Made by a program: the position numbers and the translations under genes. Shown piece by piece: positions 44,476 to 53,765 of a DNA stretch of 64,000 nucleotides. The stretch is from Micavibrio_B sp964399985 (GTDB lineage Bacteria; Pseudomonadota; Alphaproteobacteria; Micavibrionales; Micavibrionaceae): contig CAYNRY010000003.1 in assembly GCA_964399985.1 (NCBI GenBank), positions 62,001 through 126,000 on the forward strand, in the 5' to 3' direction. Under the pieces are notes generated by a model. The model searched no databases. It was not told the origin of the DNA and saw nothing but the letters and a program-made list of their open reading frames with translations. The first letter of the stretch is position 1. Each line of letters starts with the position of its first letter.

Positions 44476-45666
44476 ATGAGAGCACTAGTATGGGAAGGCC
44501 GTTTTGACGTTCAGGTTCAAACCGTCCCCGATCCGATTATCCAAGAACCGACCGATATCATCATTAAAGTAACCAAGACGGCGATTTGCGGTTCCGACCT
44601 TCATTTACTCGATAGTTATGCTGTTGAAATGGAAAAAGGCGATATTCTCGGCCACGAATTTATGGGCGAAGTCGTCGAAGTTGGCGCTGCCGTCACGAAA
44701 TTCAATATTGGCGACCGAGTAGTCGTTCCTTTTACCATTTCATGCGGGAATTGTTTCTTTTGTGAGAAGAAACTTTTTGCCGCCTGCGAAACGACCAATC
44801 CCGATCATGAGAAAGCATCGGAAATGATGGGACATGCTCCGGCAGGTCTATTTGGATATTCTCATTTGACGGGTGGTTATGCCGGTGGTCAGGCGGAATA
44901 CGTCCGAGTTCCGCATGCTGATGTCGGACCGATAAAAGTGCCCGACGGGCTGACAGACGAGCAAGTTCTATTTCTGTCGGATATTTATCCAACCGCGTGG
45001 ATGGCGGCGGAGAACGCAGGTATCGAACCCGGAGATACAGTTGCCATTTGGGGATGTGGCCCGGTTGGATTGCTGACTCAAAAATGTGCATGGCTGCAAG
45101 GAGCGGGCCGCGTCATTGCTATCGACCATGTGTCTGAGCGTTTGGAAAAAGCTCGTCGTGAATGCCAATCCGAAACGATTAATTTTATGGAACAGGACGT
45201 CAATGAAACCCTTAATGATCTAACAGGTGGGCGTGGGCCCGACCGCTGTATCGATGCAGTCGGTGCAGAGGCGCATGGCCTAGGCAGCACGGAAGCTATA
45301 ATCGATCGCACAAAAGCCCTAGTCGGCTTGGGGACTGACCGCCCGACAGCTCTGCGTCAGGCTATCTATAACTGCCGCGTTGCGGGGACAGTTTCGGTTC
45401 CGGGAGTTTATTTCGGCTTTCTCGATAAATTCCCGTTCGGTGGATTGATGAATAAGGGCCTGACCTTGAAAACAGGCCAGACGCATATGCAAAAATATAT
45501 GCCTGATTGTCTCAAGCTTATCGAAGAGGGCAAAATTGATCCTTCTTTCGTCATTACGCATCGCGTCAGCCTAGAAGATGCACCTGAGGCTTACAGGATA
45601 TTCAAGGAAAAAGACGACGGCTGCATCAAGGTTATCATGACGCCGGGTGCAGAAAAAGTCCTTTAA
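44476..45666 (+). CDS. Zinc-dependent alcohol dehydrogenase (formaldehyde dehydrogenase-like)
   Basis: 396 residues of the medium-chain dehydrogenase family. Catalytic zinc residues are in TAICGSDLHLLD and GHEFMGEVVEVG; the structural zinc loop is CGNCFFCEKKLFAAC. The NAD site is VAIWGCGPVGLLTQ. The layout resembles glutathione-independent formaldehyde dehydrogenases or threonine-dehydrogenase-like enzymes; the substrate is not set by sequence. AGAGG precedes the ATG, 43 bases after glgA. The last bases overlap the convergent gene. Confidence 0.88.
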   Translation: MRALVWEGRFDVQVQTVPDPIIQEPTDIIIKVTKTAICGSDLHLLDSYAVEMEKGDILGHEFMGEVVEVGAAVTKFNIGDRVVVPFTISCGNCFFCEKKLFAACETTNPDHEKASEMMGHAPAGLFGYSHLTGGYAGGQAEYVRVPHADVGPIKVPDGLTDEQVLFLSDIYPTAWMAAENAGIEPGDTVAIWGCGPVGLLTQKCAWLQGAGRVIAIDHVSERLEKARRECQSETINFMEQDVNETLNDLTGGRGPDRCIDAVGAEAHGLGSTEAIIDRTKALVGLGTDRPTALRQAIYNCRVAGTVSVPGVYFGFLDKFPFGGLMNKGLTLKTGQTHMQKYMPDCLKLIEEGKIDPSFVITHRVSLEDAPEAYRIFKEKDDGCIKVIMTPGAEKVL

Positions 45667-46634
45667 TTCTTATCGCCTTTTTTGCAATCGGCCAGAAATC
45701 CATCCATAAACTGCCTGAATTCGTCCACGCTTAAATCTTTCTTGGTATTGACCGCAGTCCGGAAATGCTTGTTGAAACAGGCCTGCATTGGGTATTGGCT
45801 CGTCCAGTCGCCTTCCTGTTTTCCCGCTTCCGGATCGAAAGCAACATTCGAAACCTTGCCGTCAGTCAATGTCACTGTTGCAAAACAACTCATGGCGGAG
45901 GCTTCCAGATCCTCATAAGCCTTGATGCCGTTATCCTGTCCCCAGGCGAGGGTTGGGAAATCGCCCGGCGTTGCATTGATCGAATAAGATAAAATGCCGT
46001 TTTCAACTTTGGCATCGGTCAAACCGCCGTTGCATCGGTCGCCGCCGGCAATCTGATCAACCATGCTAAGCGTGTTGCCGACCAGCTTGACGATAATCAG
46101 GCTGCTGAAACGTCCAGTGCCGCCGGTTTCGCTATATGTTTCGACGGCAAGTCCTGCTTTTACCTCGCCCAATAGCTCATAAGAGGAAAATCCGCTTTCG
46201 GCGGGCATGTCAGGCTCGGATGGGAATTCATACAGGCTGCGATAGCGGCCTTCCTCGATGCCGGTTTTTATATTTTTATATCCGGATTTGCTTTCGCATG
46301 TTGTGACGTCGATCGGGCCTTTGGGTCCGTCGATACCGAATAATTGTTCGAAGCAAAGGGGGGATATATTCAGCCCGAGATCGGTTTTCAGGATTTTAGG
46401 TGCGCCGTTGATGCCGTTGGCATCGGGCGTTTCTGCGATCACGGTGGTGACGTTCGCCGGATCGGCTTTTTTGAAAAGCGGGCGCGCCGGAACCGGCATT
46501 TTCTCGGCTTCGGCGTTTGCTGATGGCTCGATAGAAGACAGGTAGGTGCCGCTTTGTCTGACTTGCAGAGTGAGAAAAGTTGCCGCCGTGCAAGCCAGTG
46601 CTACAAAAACCGCGCCTTTGAAAATATGTTTCAT
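45663..46634 (-). CDS. Exported or anchored protein of unknown function
   Basis: 323 residues. The N-terminal hydrophobic stretch FKGAVFVALACTAATFLTLQV is a signal peptide or membrane anchor; the rest is soluble and rich in acidic residues, with scattered cysteines (SPLCFEQLFG, VTTCESKSGY, MQACFNKHF) that could form disulfides in the periplasm. No domain recognised. It converges on the alcohol dehydrogenase and is divergent from ftsZ. Confidence 0.7.
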   Translation of the reverse strand: MKHIFKGAVFVALACTAATFLTLQVRQSGTYLSSIEPSANAEAEKMPVPARPLFKKADPANVTTVIAETPDANGINGAPKILKTDLGLNISPLCFEQLFGIDGPKGPIDVTTCESKSGYKNIKTGIEEGRYRSLYEFPSEPDMPAESGFSSYELLGEVKAGLAVETYSETGGTGRFSSLIIVKLVGNTLSMVDQIAGGDRCNGGLTDAKVENGILSYSINATPGDFPTLAWGQDNGIKAYEDLEASAMSCFATVTLTDGKVSNVAFDPEAGKQEGDWTSQYPMQACFNKHFRTAVNTKKDLSVDEFRQFMDGFLADCKKGDKN

Positions 46635-47013
46635 TTTGTCCTTAATCTAAAACTGGGCGCATGTTTGATTCGCGGCCTGAAAACGAAGTTTGACTTAATT
46701 CGAAGGTAAATTTAGGCCGCAACCTTGATAACGTCAAATTTATCCACAAATCCTTTCTGTGGCAGTGTCGTCTGCCGCCTCCGAAGCGCGATCAGAAAAA
46801 AGTGGAATCAAATGAATCGGTTACGGCAAAGTATTTGCAATGGGAGTCATCTTAATATTAGACTGGACAAACTGATTCGCACATTAGTACCGGTTGCCGC
46901 AGCACTTTTCCTCTTCCCAGTATTCCACTCCGCACTACAATCGCGGGTAATTCAAAAAAACGAGCCTATGGGATTTCGTCCTTTAGGTCTCAACTTCGGA
47001 GGTCTGCCTCAAT
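46635..47013. other. Intergenic region upstream of ftsZ
   Basis: 379 bases between the exported-protein gene and ftsZ. It should hold the ftsZ promoter(s). A plus-strand open frame (46725-47057) runs through it and into ftsZ but has no ribosome site and no sensible protein character. ftsA is not in this window, so ftsZ is the first cell-division gene here and needs its own promoter. Confidence 0.4.
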
Positions 47014-48813
47014 ATGATCAACATCAGGATGAACAACGTGAACCACGCTTCTACTAAACTATCCCCCAAAATCACCGTTGTCGGTGTGGGCGGGGCCGGC
47101 GGCAATGCCGTCAATAATATGATTACAACCAATATGGTTGGCGTCGATTTCCTGGTTTGTAACACCGATGCGCAAGCAATTGGCGGCAATCTGGCCGATC
47201 AGAAAATTCAATTGGGTTCCAGCCTGACCGAAGGTCTGGGCGCTGGCGCGAAACCTGAAGTAGGCCGCGCGGCTGCTGAAGAGACTCTTGATGATGTCAT
47301 GCTTCACCTCGACAACGCGAATATGGTCTTTATTACTGCCGGTATGGGCGGTGGAACCGGAACCGGCGCTGCGCCTGTTATCGCGCGTGCCTGCCGCGAA
47401 AAAGGTATCCTGACCGTCGGTGTGGTAACGAAACCGTTCCACTTCGAAGGTTCGCTTCGCATGAAGATGGCCGAAGAAGGTATCTCCGAAATGCAGCATT
47501 ACGTTGATACATTAATCGTGATCCCGAACCAGAACCTGTTCCGCGTCGTGAACGAGAAAACAACTTTCGCCGATGCGTTCAAAATGGCTGATAGCGTTTT
47601 GCAATCAGCTGTCCGCGGCGTAACCGACCTGATCGTCACACCGGGCCAGATCAATCTTGATTTTGCCGATATCCGCAGCGTTATGCAGGAAATGGGCAAA
47701 GCCGTCATGGGCGTTGGCGAGTCAACCGGCGAGCGCCGTGCGACCGAAGCCGCAGAAAAAGCAATTTCCAACCCGCTTCTGGACGATATTTCGATGAAAG
47801 GCGCGAAAGCCGTTATCGTGAACGTCACCGGCGGCTACGACATGACGCTCTTTGAAGTTGATGAAGCCTGTAACCGCATCCGTGACGAAGTTGATGCCAA
47901 TGCCAATATTATCTTTGGTTCCAGCTTTGATGAATCCATGGAAGGCGCTATCCGCGTTTCTGTTATTGCGACGGGGATTGACGCTGCTGTCACCGAAAAA
48001 AAGTCACAGACCTCCAGTCAGTCAAGAATGGTTGGAGGGTCTACGGTTGATCGCGTAAAGCTCAGCGCGCCGATGATGTCTGCACCTATGGCGCCTGCTA
48101 TCCAGCCGCCGGAAGGATATGCAGCGCCACTATCACGTCCGTCCTATGTCGCGCCGCCTTATCAGCCTGCTGCCTATCAGGCACAACAACAGCCTGTCGC
48201 CCGTCCGGCGGCGGCCGCTTCCTATACGGCGGCGGCAACGGCTTCGGCAGTAGCTTACGAACAGCCTGAGCTGGCCCCGGTTCAACAATCTGTTCAACAA
48301 CCGGTTTCTTATCAGGCTCCGGCGCAAGCATATGCGCCAGCGCCTGTGCAAACACCGGTCCAGCCGCAAAGCTATCATGCGATGGTTGAGCAGGAAGCCT
48401 CCAGAGCCCAGCGTTATCAAGGCGCTTTCATTCCACCGCAGCCTGTTGAGTCAGGTCGTGATCGTAATGAAAGCTGGGCTGCGCCAACGGCAACCTCCTT
48501 TGCACCGCAAGCTGAAGTTCAGCAGGCTCCGATTCAAACACAGGCCCCCGAGAAGAAAAAATCAGGTTCCTTGTTTGAGCGTATCACCAGCGGTATCCGC
48601 CGTGAAATCGCGGCTGCCCGCGATTATGATGAAGGTCTGCAGGAACAAGTCGAAGCGCCTCAATATGAAGCGCCAAAAACTGAAATGCGCGCTCCGCGCC
48701 GCGCTCCTGACATGCCAGCTCAAGGTCGCTTGAATATCGATGCGCCGTCAGGTCCGGCCTCCGGCGATCCTGAACTGGAAATTCCGGCTTTCCTCAGGCG
48801 CCAGGCAAATTAA
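47014..48813 (+). CDS. ftsZ: Cell division GTPase FtsZ
   Basis: 599 residues, long for the family because of an extended C-terminal linker. The tubulin-like GTPase core (about 18-330) has GVGGAGGNAVNNM, the GGGTGTG signature at 112-118 and the synergy-loop region NLDFADIRSVM. The linker (about 350-580) is rich in Gln, Pro and Ala (for example SYQAPAQAYAPAPVQTPV), followed by the conserved C-terminal tail LEIPAFLRRQAN that binds FtsA and other partners. GGAGG lies 11 bases before the ATG at 47014; an internal ATG at 47029 is possible. Confidence 0.97.
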   Translation: MINIRMNNVNHASTKLSPKITVVGVGGAGGNAVNNMITTNMVGVDFLVCNTDAQAIGGNLADQKIQLGSSLTEGLGAGAKPEVGRAAAEETLDDVMLHLDNANMVFITAGMGGGTGTGAAPVIARACREKGILTVGVVTKPFHFEGSLRMKMAEEGISEMQHYVDTLIVIPNQNLFRVVNEKTTFADAFKMADSVLQSAVRGVTDLIVTPGQINLDFADIRSVMQEMGKAVMGVGESTGERRATEAAEKAISNPLLDDISMKGAKAVIVNVTGGYDMTLFEVDEACNRIRDEVDANANIIFGSSFDESMEGAIRVSVIATGIDAAVTEKKSQTSSQSRMVGGSTVDRVKLSAPMMSAPMAPAIQPPEGYAAPLSRPSYVAPPYQPAAYQAQQQPVARPAAAASYTAAATASAVAYEQPELAPVQQSVQQPVSYQAPAQAYAPAPVQTPVQPQSYHAMVEQEASRAQRYQGAFIPPQPVESGRDRNESWAAPTATSFAPQAEVQQAPIQTQAPEKKKSGSLFERITSGIRREIAAARDYDEGLQEQVEAPQYEAPKTEMRAPRRAPDMPAQGRLNIDAPSGPASGDPELEIPAFLRRQAN

Positions 48814-48828
48814 TAGGTAAACTAATCC

Positions 48829-48855
48829 AAAAAGCCCGCGAAAGCGGGCTTTTTT
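48829..48855 (+). terminator. Rho-independent terminator after ftsZ
   Basis: Stem AAAAAGCCCGC (48829-48839) pairs with GCGGGCTTTTT (48844-48854), closed by a GAAA tetraloop and followed by T. It ends ftsZ transcription and, being symmetric, also serves the convergent gene at 48854-49726, whose stop overlaps it. Confidence 0.92.
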
Positions 48856-49726
48856 AAATCTCGGGTTGTGGATACGATGTTAATAGCTGGGGTAACATTG
48901 CCGTCGGTGTCGAAAACCATGAAAATTGCCTGATAAAGTCTTTTTCATCTTCGGGCGACCAAAAATCTATTTCTATAGGTATAAAAGGGGCGCCAGTTTT
49001 TGCGAGATTGATGGTTCTATGCATGCCATTGATAAAGTTAAATTTACTGCCAGGGCCCCCATAAGACAGGCAAGCTATCTCCATTGGATAATCGATATCT
49101 GGCCCTTCAGGTAAATATTCGATGGATTTTTCTAATGAAGATTCATGAGCATAAGCAGGGAAAAAATTACCTTCATTTTGATATTCCTGAATCCATGCAG
49201 ACATAAATTTTTCTGTATCAACCATTATCGGTCTGTAAGAATTTTCATCTGAATAATTCGGTTTGAAATATAGGATTTTGTTAGGATGTTCTCGGACTGG
49301 AATAACAAATAATTTACTTGGTCCGTATTGAGGTAGCGGAGGTCCGCCTGTTAAACAGGCAGCAAACCCCTCATTGCTATTAAGTGCTTCCTCATAAAAA
49401 GACAGGGGTCTCTTGAAATATTTTCCACCTAAATCCGAGTGCGATAAATCGATTTGATAAATCCATTCAGCATGCTCGTGAAATTTCAATTCTGATTGAT
49501 GTATGCCGCATGTATATCTCCAGAATACATCGTCAAGTTTTTGTCCTGGAAGAACTTCAGCTAAAAAATTTTTGCATGCAAAGGGAAGATTATTTCCTAG
49601 CAAATCTCCTGAATTCTCTTTGATTTCAAATAAATCAATTAAAGGCTTTCCATTCTTTTGGGAGATATGAAACCCGCATGTCGAATTTCTCTCAGAACAA
49701 AAACTATATAAATTAATGGAAATCAT
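48854..49726 (-). CDS. Unknown AT-rich protein inserted between ftsZ and lpxC
   Basis: 290 residues. No signal peptide. The C-terminal segment FINGMHRTINLAKTGAPFIPIEI resembles the NGRHRTRWL-like pattern of plasmid fertility inhibition factor proteins, a weak match. Base composition is clearly more AT-rich than in ftsZ and lpxC, and it breaks the usual alphaproteobacterial ftsZ-lpxC adjacency on the opposite strand, which suggests later acquisition. Confidence 0.6.
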   Translation of the reverse strand: MISINLYSFCSERNSTCGFHISQKNGKPLIDLFEIKENSGDLLGNNLPFACKNFLAEVLPGQKLDDVFWRYTCGIHQSELKFHEHAEWIYQIDLSHSDLGGKYFKRPLSFYEEALNSNEGFAACLTGGPPLPQYGPSKLFVIPVREHPNKILYFKPNYSDENSYRPIMVDTEKFMSAWIQEYQNEGNFFPAYAHESSLEKSIEYLPEGPDIDYPMEIACLSYGGPGSKFNFINGMHRTINLAKTGAPFIPIEIDFWSPEDEKDFIRQFSWFSTPTAMLPQLLTSYPQPEI

Positions 49727-50248
49727 TAAATTTACTTACAGTTGTTATTTTTATATGTCAAATAAAACCATTTTGAGAGGCTTTTTTATTGAATATATAA
49801 CCAAACCGCGTCATGCTTTTTGCGTTAGGCTTTAGCATGAAAAGCCACGCCGTTTTTTCGGCCATCTCCAAGGAAAGCCAGAGGAGACCAGTATTGAACC
49901 ACCCATTGCATGCCTGCGCGTCCTTGTCCGCCAAAGCCTTGGAGTAGATGAATGTGTGATGTCCTCAAAAAAGCGACGAGCAAACTTAGAGACTCCCCTT
50001 AAGTCATTGAAATCACATAATCCTCATTTCGACAGACCGGACGGTTCATGGTTAAAAAACCAAAACCTCAAAAAATAACCTTACGAACTGATAGCCTCAA
50101 AATTTATCATTATAAATCAATAGTTTAGCCTTTGTAACACCGCGTTACAAAGCGTGAATTGAGGTTAATGCTGTGGGCCTCTATTTTAGGCTCATAATTA
50201 ATTTGTATTTAAAGCCTCGCCGCCAATCATCTGAAAGTTTAAAAGCAC
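49727..50248. promoter_or_regulatory. Upstream region of lpxC with a perfect dyad
   Basis: 522 bases with no gene. CTTTGTAAC (50130-50138) and GTTACAAAG (50144-50152) are perfectly complementary around ACCGC, 97 bases before the lpxC ATG, with no T-tract, so an operator or leader hairpin is likelier than a terminator. The lpxC promoter must lie here, since the genes to the left are terminated or on the other strand. Confidence 0.45.
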
Positions 50249-51178
50249 ATGCAACATACGATGTCCAAAACTGCTACCCTTTCCGGTGTAGGCCTTCATT
50301 CCGGCGCAGAAACCAGTCTTAAAATCAAAACCGCAAATATAGATTCCGGAATCGTGTTTGTCCGCACCGATGTATCCGACCGCGACAACAAGGTCGAAGG
50401 CAAATGGAACCGCGTCGTCGATACGCGCCTTTGCACGGTTGTCGGCAATGATGCAGGCGTAACAGTTGGAACAATCGAACATTTAATGGCGGCGCTTCGC
50501 GCCTGTGGCGTCGATAACGCCGTGATTGAGCTTGATGGACCCGAAGTGCCGATCATGGACGGATCTTCCGAGCCTTTCGTCAAAGCCATTCAAAAAGCCG
50601 GTCTGAAAACACAAACCGCGCCGCGCAAAGCGATTAAAATCCTCAAAGAAGTCGTTATCGAAGACGGCGACAAGCGCGTTGTATTGAAGCCTGCAATTGG
50701 TTCCAAATTCAAATCCGTGATCGAATTCGCCCACCCGTCTATCGGCAAGCAAGCGTATGAAATCGAAATGCTGAACGGCCATTTCCTGACCGATGTATCA
50801 GACGCTCGTACCTTTGGCTTCTTTGAAGAAGTTCAGGCGTTGCGTTCCATGGGCCTGGCGCTTGGCGGTTCCATGGACAACGCGATCGTTCTCGACAAAA
50901 CAACCGTCATGAACAAAGACGGTCTTCGCTACCATGATGAATTTGCCCGCCACAAGCTTTTGGACGCTGTCGGCGACTTGTATCTGGCCGGCGCCCCGAT
51001 TATTGGTCTTTATGAGGGTTTTAAGGCAGGGCACGCCATGAATAACAAGATCCTGCATGCTTTATTCGCGCAAGCAGATGCCTGGACGACCATGGATCTT
51101 TATATCGATATCGATGCCGCGATCAGCGACATGGTTCCGGTTCAGGCCATGAAAGCGCAGCTCTCGGCCGCCGCTTAA
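50249..51178 (+). CDS. lpxC: UDP-3-O-acyl-N-acetylglucosamine deacetylase LpxC
   Basis: 309 residues; the committed step of lipid A synthesis. Zinc ligands are His78 (GTIEHLMAAL), His235 and Asp239 (HDEFARHKLLD); His262 in FKAGHAMNN is the catalytic base. GVGLHSGAE near the start and MDGSSEPFV are also conserved. Start MQHTMSKTATLSGVGLHSG fits the family. Lipid A synthesis agrees with the outer-membrane APE system and BamD encoded nearby. Confidence 0.97.
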   Translation: MQHTMSKTATLSGVGLHSGAETSLKIKTANIDSGIVFVRTDVSDRDNKVEGKWNRVVDTRLCTVVGNDAGVTVGTIEHLMAALRACGVDNAVIELDGPEVPIMDGSSEPFVKAIQKAGLKTQTAPRKAIKILKEVVIEDGDKRVVLKPAIGSKFKSVIEFAHPSIGKQAYEIEMLNGHFLTDVSDARTFGFFEEVQALRSMGLALGGSMDNAIVLDKTTVMNKDGLRYHDEFARHKLLDAVGDLYLAGAPIIGLYEGFKAGHAMNNKILHALFAQADAWTTMDLYIDIDAAISDMVPVQAMKAQLSAAA

Positions 51179-51251
51179 AACCGGCGGAAAACCGGCTGTT
51201 TCCCTGTAAATTGATATTCGATTTTCGCTCGTGCCGTGCTACATAAAGAGC

Positions 51252-52082
51252 ATGAAAAAACTTGCCCTTTTTGCCTCCATTTCAGTTCTTGCCCTCTCAG
51301 CCTGCGCGAATGAAAAACGTACGGATCCTGAAACGCTCGCTATCCAGAAAGAGCGTCCTGCCGAGCAGATATATACCGAAGCGATGGCCGCTTATAAGAA
51401 TGAAGAATACATCAAAGCCGGAAAGCTTTTTGATGAAGTCGAACGCCAGCACCCTTATTCGGATTTCGCCACGCGCGCCCAGATTAAATCAGCTGAATCC
51501 GCATATGAGAATTTACGCTATGACGAAGCGATTATCGCGCTCGATCGTTTTATCGAGCTTCACCCCGGTCATGAGCAAATCGATTACGCCTATTATCTGA
51601 AAGCCATGTGCTATTACGAACAGATCACCGACGTCGCTCGCGATCAGGCGATGACGAAAGATGCGCTGACCGCGTTGAATGTCGTGATTGATCGTTTCCC
51701 TGACAGCAAGTATCGCCGCGACGCAGGATTAAAACGCGATCTGGCGCTCGATCACTTAGCGGGTAAGGAAATGGAGATCGGTCGTTACTATCTCAAGAAT
51801 AACGAGATCAACGCGGCGATTGGACGCTTCACCACTGTTATCAAGAATTACCAGACAACAACACACGCACCGGAAGCGCTGCTGCGATTGGTCGAAGCCT
51901 ACACGATCTTGGGTTTGAAAGACGAAGCGACGCGCGTTGCCGCTGTTCTGGCGTATAACTATCCGGGCAGTAAATGGTATCAGGACGCTTTTGATCTTCT
52001 CGATCCGGCGCAAAAGGCAAAGCTTAAAAACAGTGAAGGCTTTCTTGACCGTACAGTCGGTTCTCTTTTGAAAGACGACTAA
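51252..52082 (+). CDS. bamD: Outer membrane assembly lipoprotein BamD (ComL)
   Basis: 276 residues from the ATG at 51252, which directly begins the signal peptide KKLALFASISVLALSAC (lipobox LSAC). The mature protein is made of TPR-like repeats (AYKNEEYIKAGKLFDEVERQHP, YDEAIIALDRFIELHPGHEQ, NEINAAIGRFTTVIKNYQTT). It binds BamA and BamC-type partners in beta-barrel insertion. It sits between lpxC and recN as in other alphaproteobacteria. Confidence 0.95.
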   Translation: MKKLALFASISVLALSACANEKRTDPETLAIQKERPAEQIYTEAMAAYKNEEYIKAGKLFDEVERQHPYSDFATRAQIKSAESAYENLRYDEAIIALDRFIELHPGHEQIDYAYYLKAMCYYEQITDVARDQAMTKDALTALNVVIDRFPDSKYRRDAGLKRDLALDHLAGKEMEIGRYYLKNNEINAAIGRFTTVIKNYQTTTHAPEALLRLVEAYTILGLKDEATRVAAVLAYNYPGSKWYQDAFDLLDPAQKAKLKNSEGFLDRTVGSLLKDD

Positions 52083-52100
52083 AAAGGAACAGGTGGGGCT

Positions 52101-53765
52101 ATGCTTAAATCCCTCCATATCAAAAACGTCGTACTGATCGAACAATTATCCCTCGATTTCAGTCAGGGTCTGTCTGCGCTCACCGGTGAGACCGGCGCGG
52201 GTAAATCCATCCTTCTCGATTCTCTCGGCCTTGCCTTGGGCTCACGCGCCGACAGCTCTCTCGTCAGGCGCGGTAGCGATCAATCATCCGTGACCGCCGA
52301 GTTTGAGTTGACGGATTCACATCCTGCTATCGCCATTCTTAAAGAACAGGACATGGAAGTATCATCGACACTCATCCTGCGTCGAAGTTTAGCAAGCGAT
52401 GGCCGCAGCAAGGCTTTCGTCAATGACGAGCCCGTTAGTATAAGTCTTTTGAAAGAGCTTGGTGAAACGCTAGTCGATATTCATGGCCAGTTTGAAACCT
52501 ATGGTCTTCTCAATCCGGCGCTGCACAGGCAAGTGCTCGATGATTATGCCGGTGCTGCAAATTTGCTTGGCCTGACCAAATCCGCTTATGATTCATGGCG
52601 GGATAAGATCCGCCAGTTGGAACAGGCGAAGCTTGAGGCCGAAAAAGCCGCGATGAACGAAGCATGGCTACGCGACAGTGTGAAAGACCTGGAAGTGCTC
52701 GATCCTCAAGCCGGAGAAGAGGAAGAGCTACTCGGGCTTCGCCAGAAGCTGCAAAACCGTGATACGATCATTCAAAGTATCGCCTTCGTTGAGGAAGCTT
52801 TGGCCGGCGAAGAAGGCTCCGATGCCAAGATTGCGCAAGCCTGGAAAGCCTTGAACAAGATTGCCGATAAAGTTGGTGAAGAAGAAATCAAAAAGGTGCT
52901 GGAAGTTTTGGACCGCGCTTCTGTCGAAATTCAGACAGCGCATCGCCAGATCGAAACCCTGATGAGAGATGTCGATTCAGCCGAGCATAGTTTAGAGACC
53001 ATCGAAGATCGTCTCTATGCGCTTCGCGCTCAAGCGCGCAAACATCACTGTCAGACGGAAGACTTGCCGGCTCTCTATGAGGATTTCTCAGCCAAGCTGA
53101 AACTCATGGATCATCAGGATCATGTAATTGGCGATCTGGAGAAAGAGATCGTAAAAGCGAAATCCGCTTATCAAGGGCATGCTGAAAAGCTGCATGATAA
53201 GCGCGTATCCGTTTCCGGCAAACTCGATAAGCTCGTGAATAAAGAGCTGGCCCCGCTCAAGATGGAAAAGGCCCGTTTTCAGACATCTGTCATCGTACAG
53301 AAAGACGAGAATACGTGGGGGCCGAATGGCTATGATGCCGTGGCGTTTTTGGTCACGACCAATGACAATGCCGATCCGGCGCCACTGAACAAGATTGCAT
53401 CCGGCGGAGAGATGGCGCGTTTTATGCTGGCGTTGAAAGTCGTTCTGGCCGAAGCCGCGACACAAGCCGCGACTTATGTGTTTGATGAAATCGACACCGG
53501 TATCGGCGGCGCAACGGCCAGTGCGGTTGGCGAGCGCCTTGCGCGTTTGGCCGAGCAGCATCAGGTATTGGTAGTCACGCACTCCCCGCAAGTTGCAGCG
53601 CGGGCTCATCATCATTGGGTTGTCTCTAAGAAAGATGCGAAGACATCTATTGTTGCGCTTAAAGGCAAAGACCGTCAGGAAGAGATCGCTCGCATGCTAT
53701 CGGGCAGCGAAATCACCAAAGAAGCCCGCGCCGCGGCGGGTAAGCTATTGGAAGTTGCCGCGTAA
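52101..53765 (+). CDS. recN: DNA repair protein RecN
   Basis: 554 residues of the SMC-like family. Walker A is GETGAGKSILLDSLGL (about 30-45); a coiled-coil region fills the middle; the signature SGGEMARFMLALK and Walker B TYVFDEIDTGIGG are near the C-terminus, with a VVTHSPQVAARA switch. It acts in double-strand-break repair. GGAACAGGTGGGGCT precedes the ATG; it overlaps ligA by one base (TAATG). Confidence 0.96.
   Translation: MLKSLHIKNVVLIEQLSLDFSQGLSALTGETGAGKSILLDSLGLALGSRADSSLVRRGSDQSSVTAEFELTDSHPAIAILKEQDMEVSSTLILRRSLASDGRSKAFVNDEPVSISLLKELGETLVDIHGQFETYGLLNPALHRQVLDDYAGAANLLGLTKSAYDSWRDKIRQLEQAKLEAEKAAMNEAWLRDSVKDLEVLDPQAGEEEELLGLRQKLQNRDTIIQSIAFVEEALAGEEGSDAKIAQAWKALNKIADKVGEEEIKKVLEVLDRASVEIQTAHRQIETLMRDVDSAEHSLETIEDRLYALRAQARKHHCQTEDLPALYEDFSAKLKLMDHQDHVIGDLEKEIVKAKSAYQGHAEKLHDKRVSVSGKLDKLVNKELAPLKMEKARFQTSVIVQKDENTWGPNGYDAVAFLVTTNDNADPAPLNKIASGGEMARFMLALKVVLAEAATQAATYVFDEIDTGIGGATASAVGERLARLAEQHQVLVVTHSPQVAARAHHHWVVSKKDAKTSIVALKGKDRQEEIARMLSGSEITKEARAAAGKLLEVAA

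Noticed and set aside
46725..47057. Plus-strand open frame of 110 codons upstream of ftsZ
   Set aside because: No ribosome site, no recognisable protein pattern, and it overlaps the ftsZ start; better seen as non-coding leader.
51179..51240. Repeated AAAACCGGC after lpxC as a terminator
   Set aside because: The copies are direct, not inverted, and the only pairing with lpxC's end is short with no T-tract.
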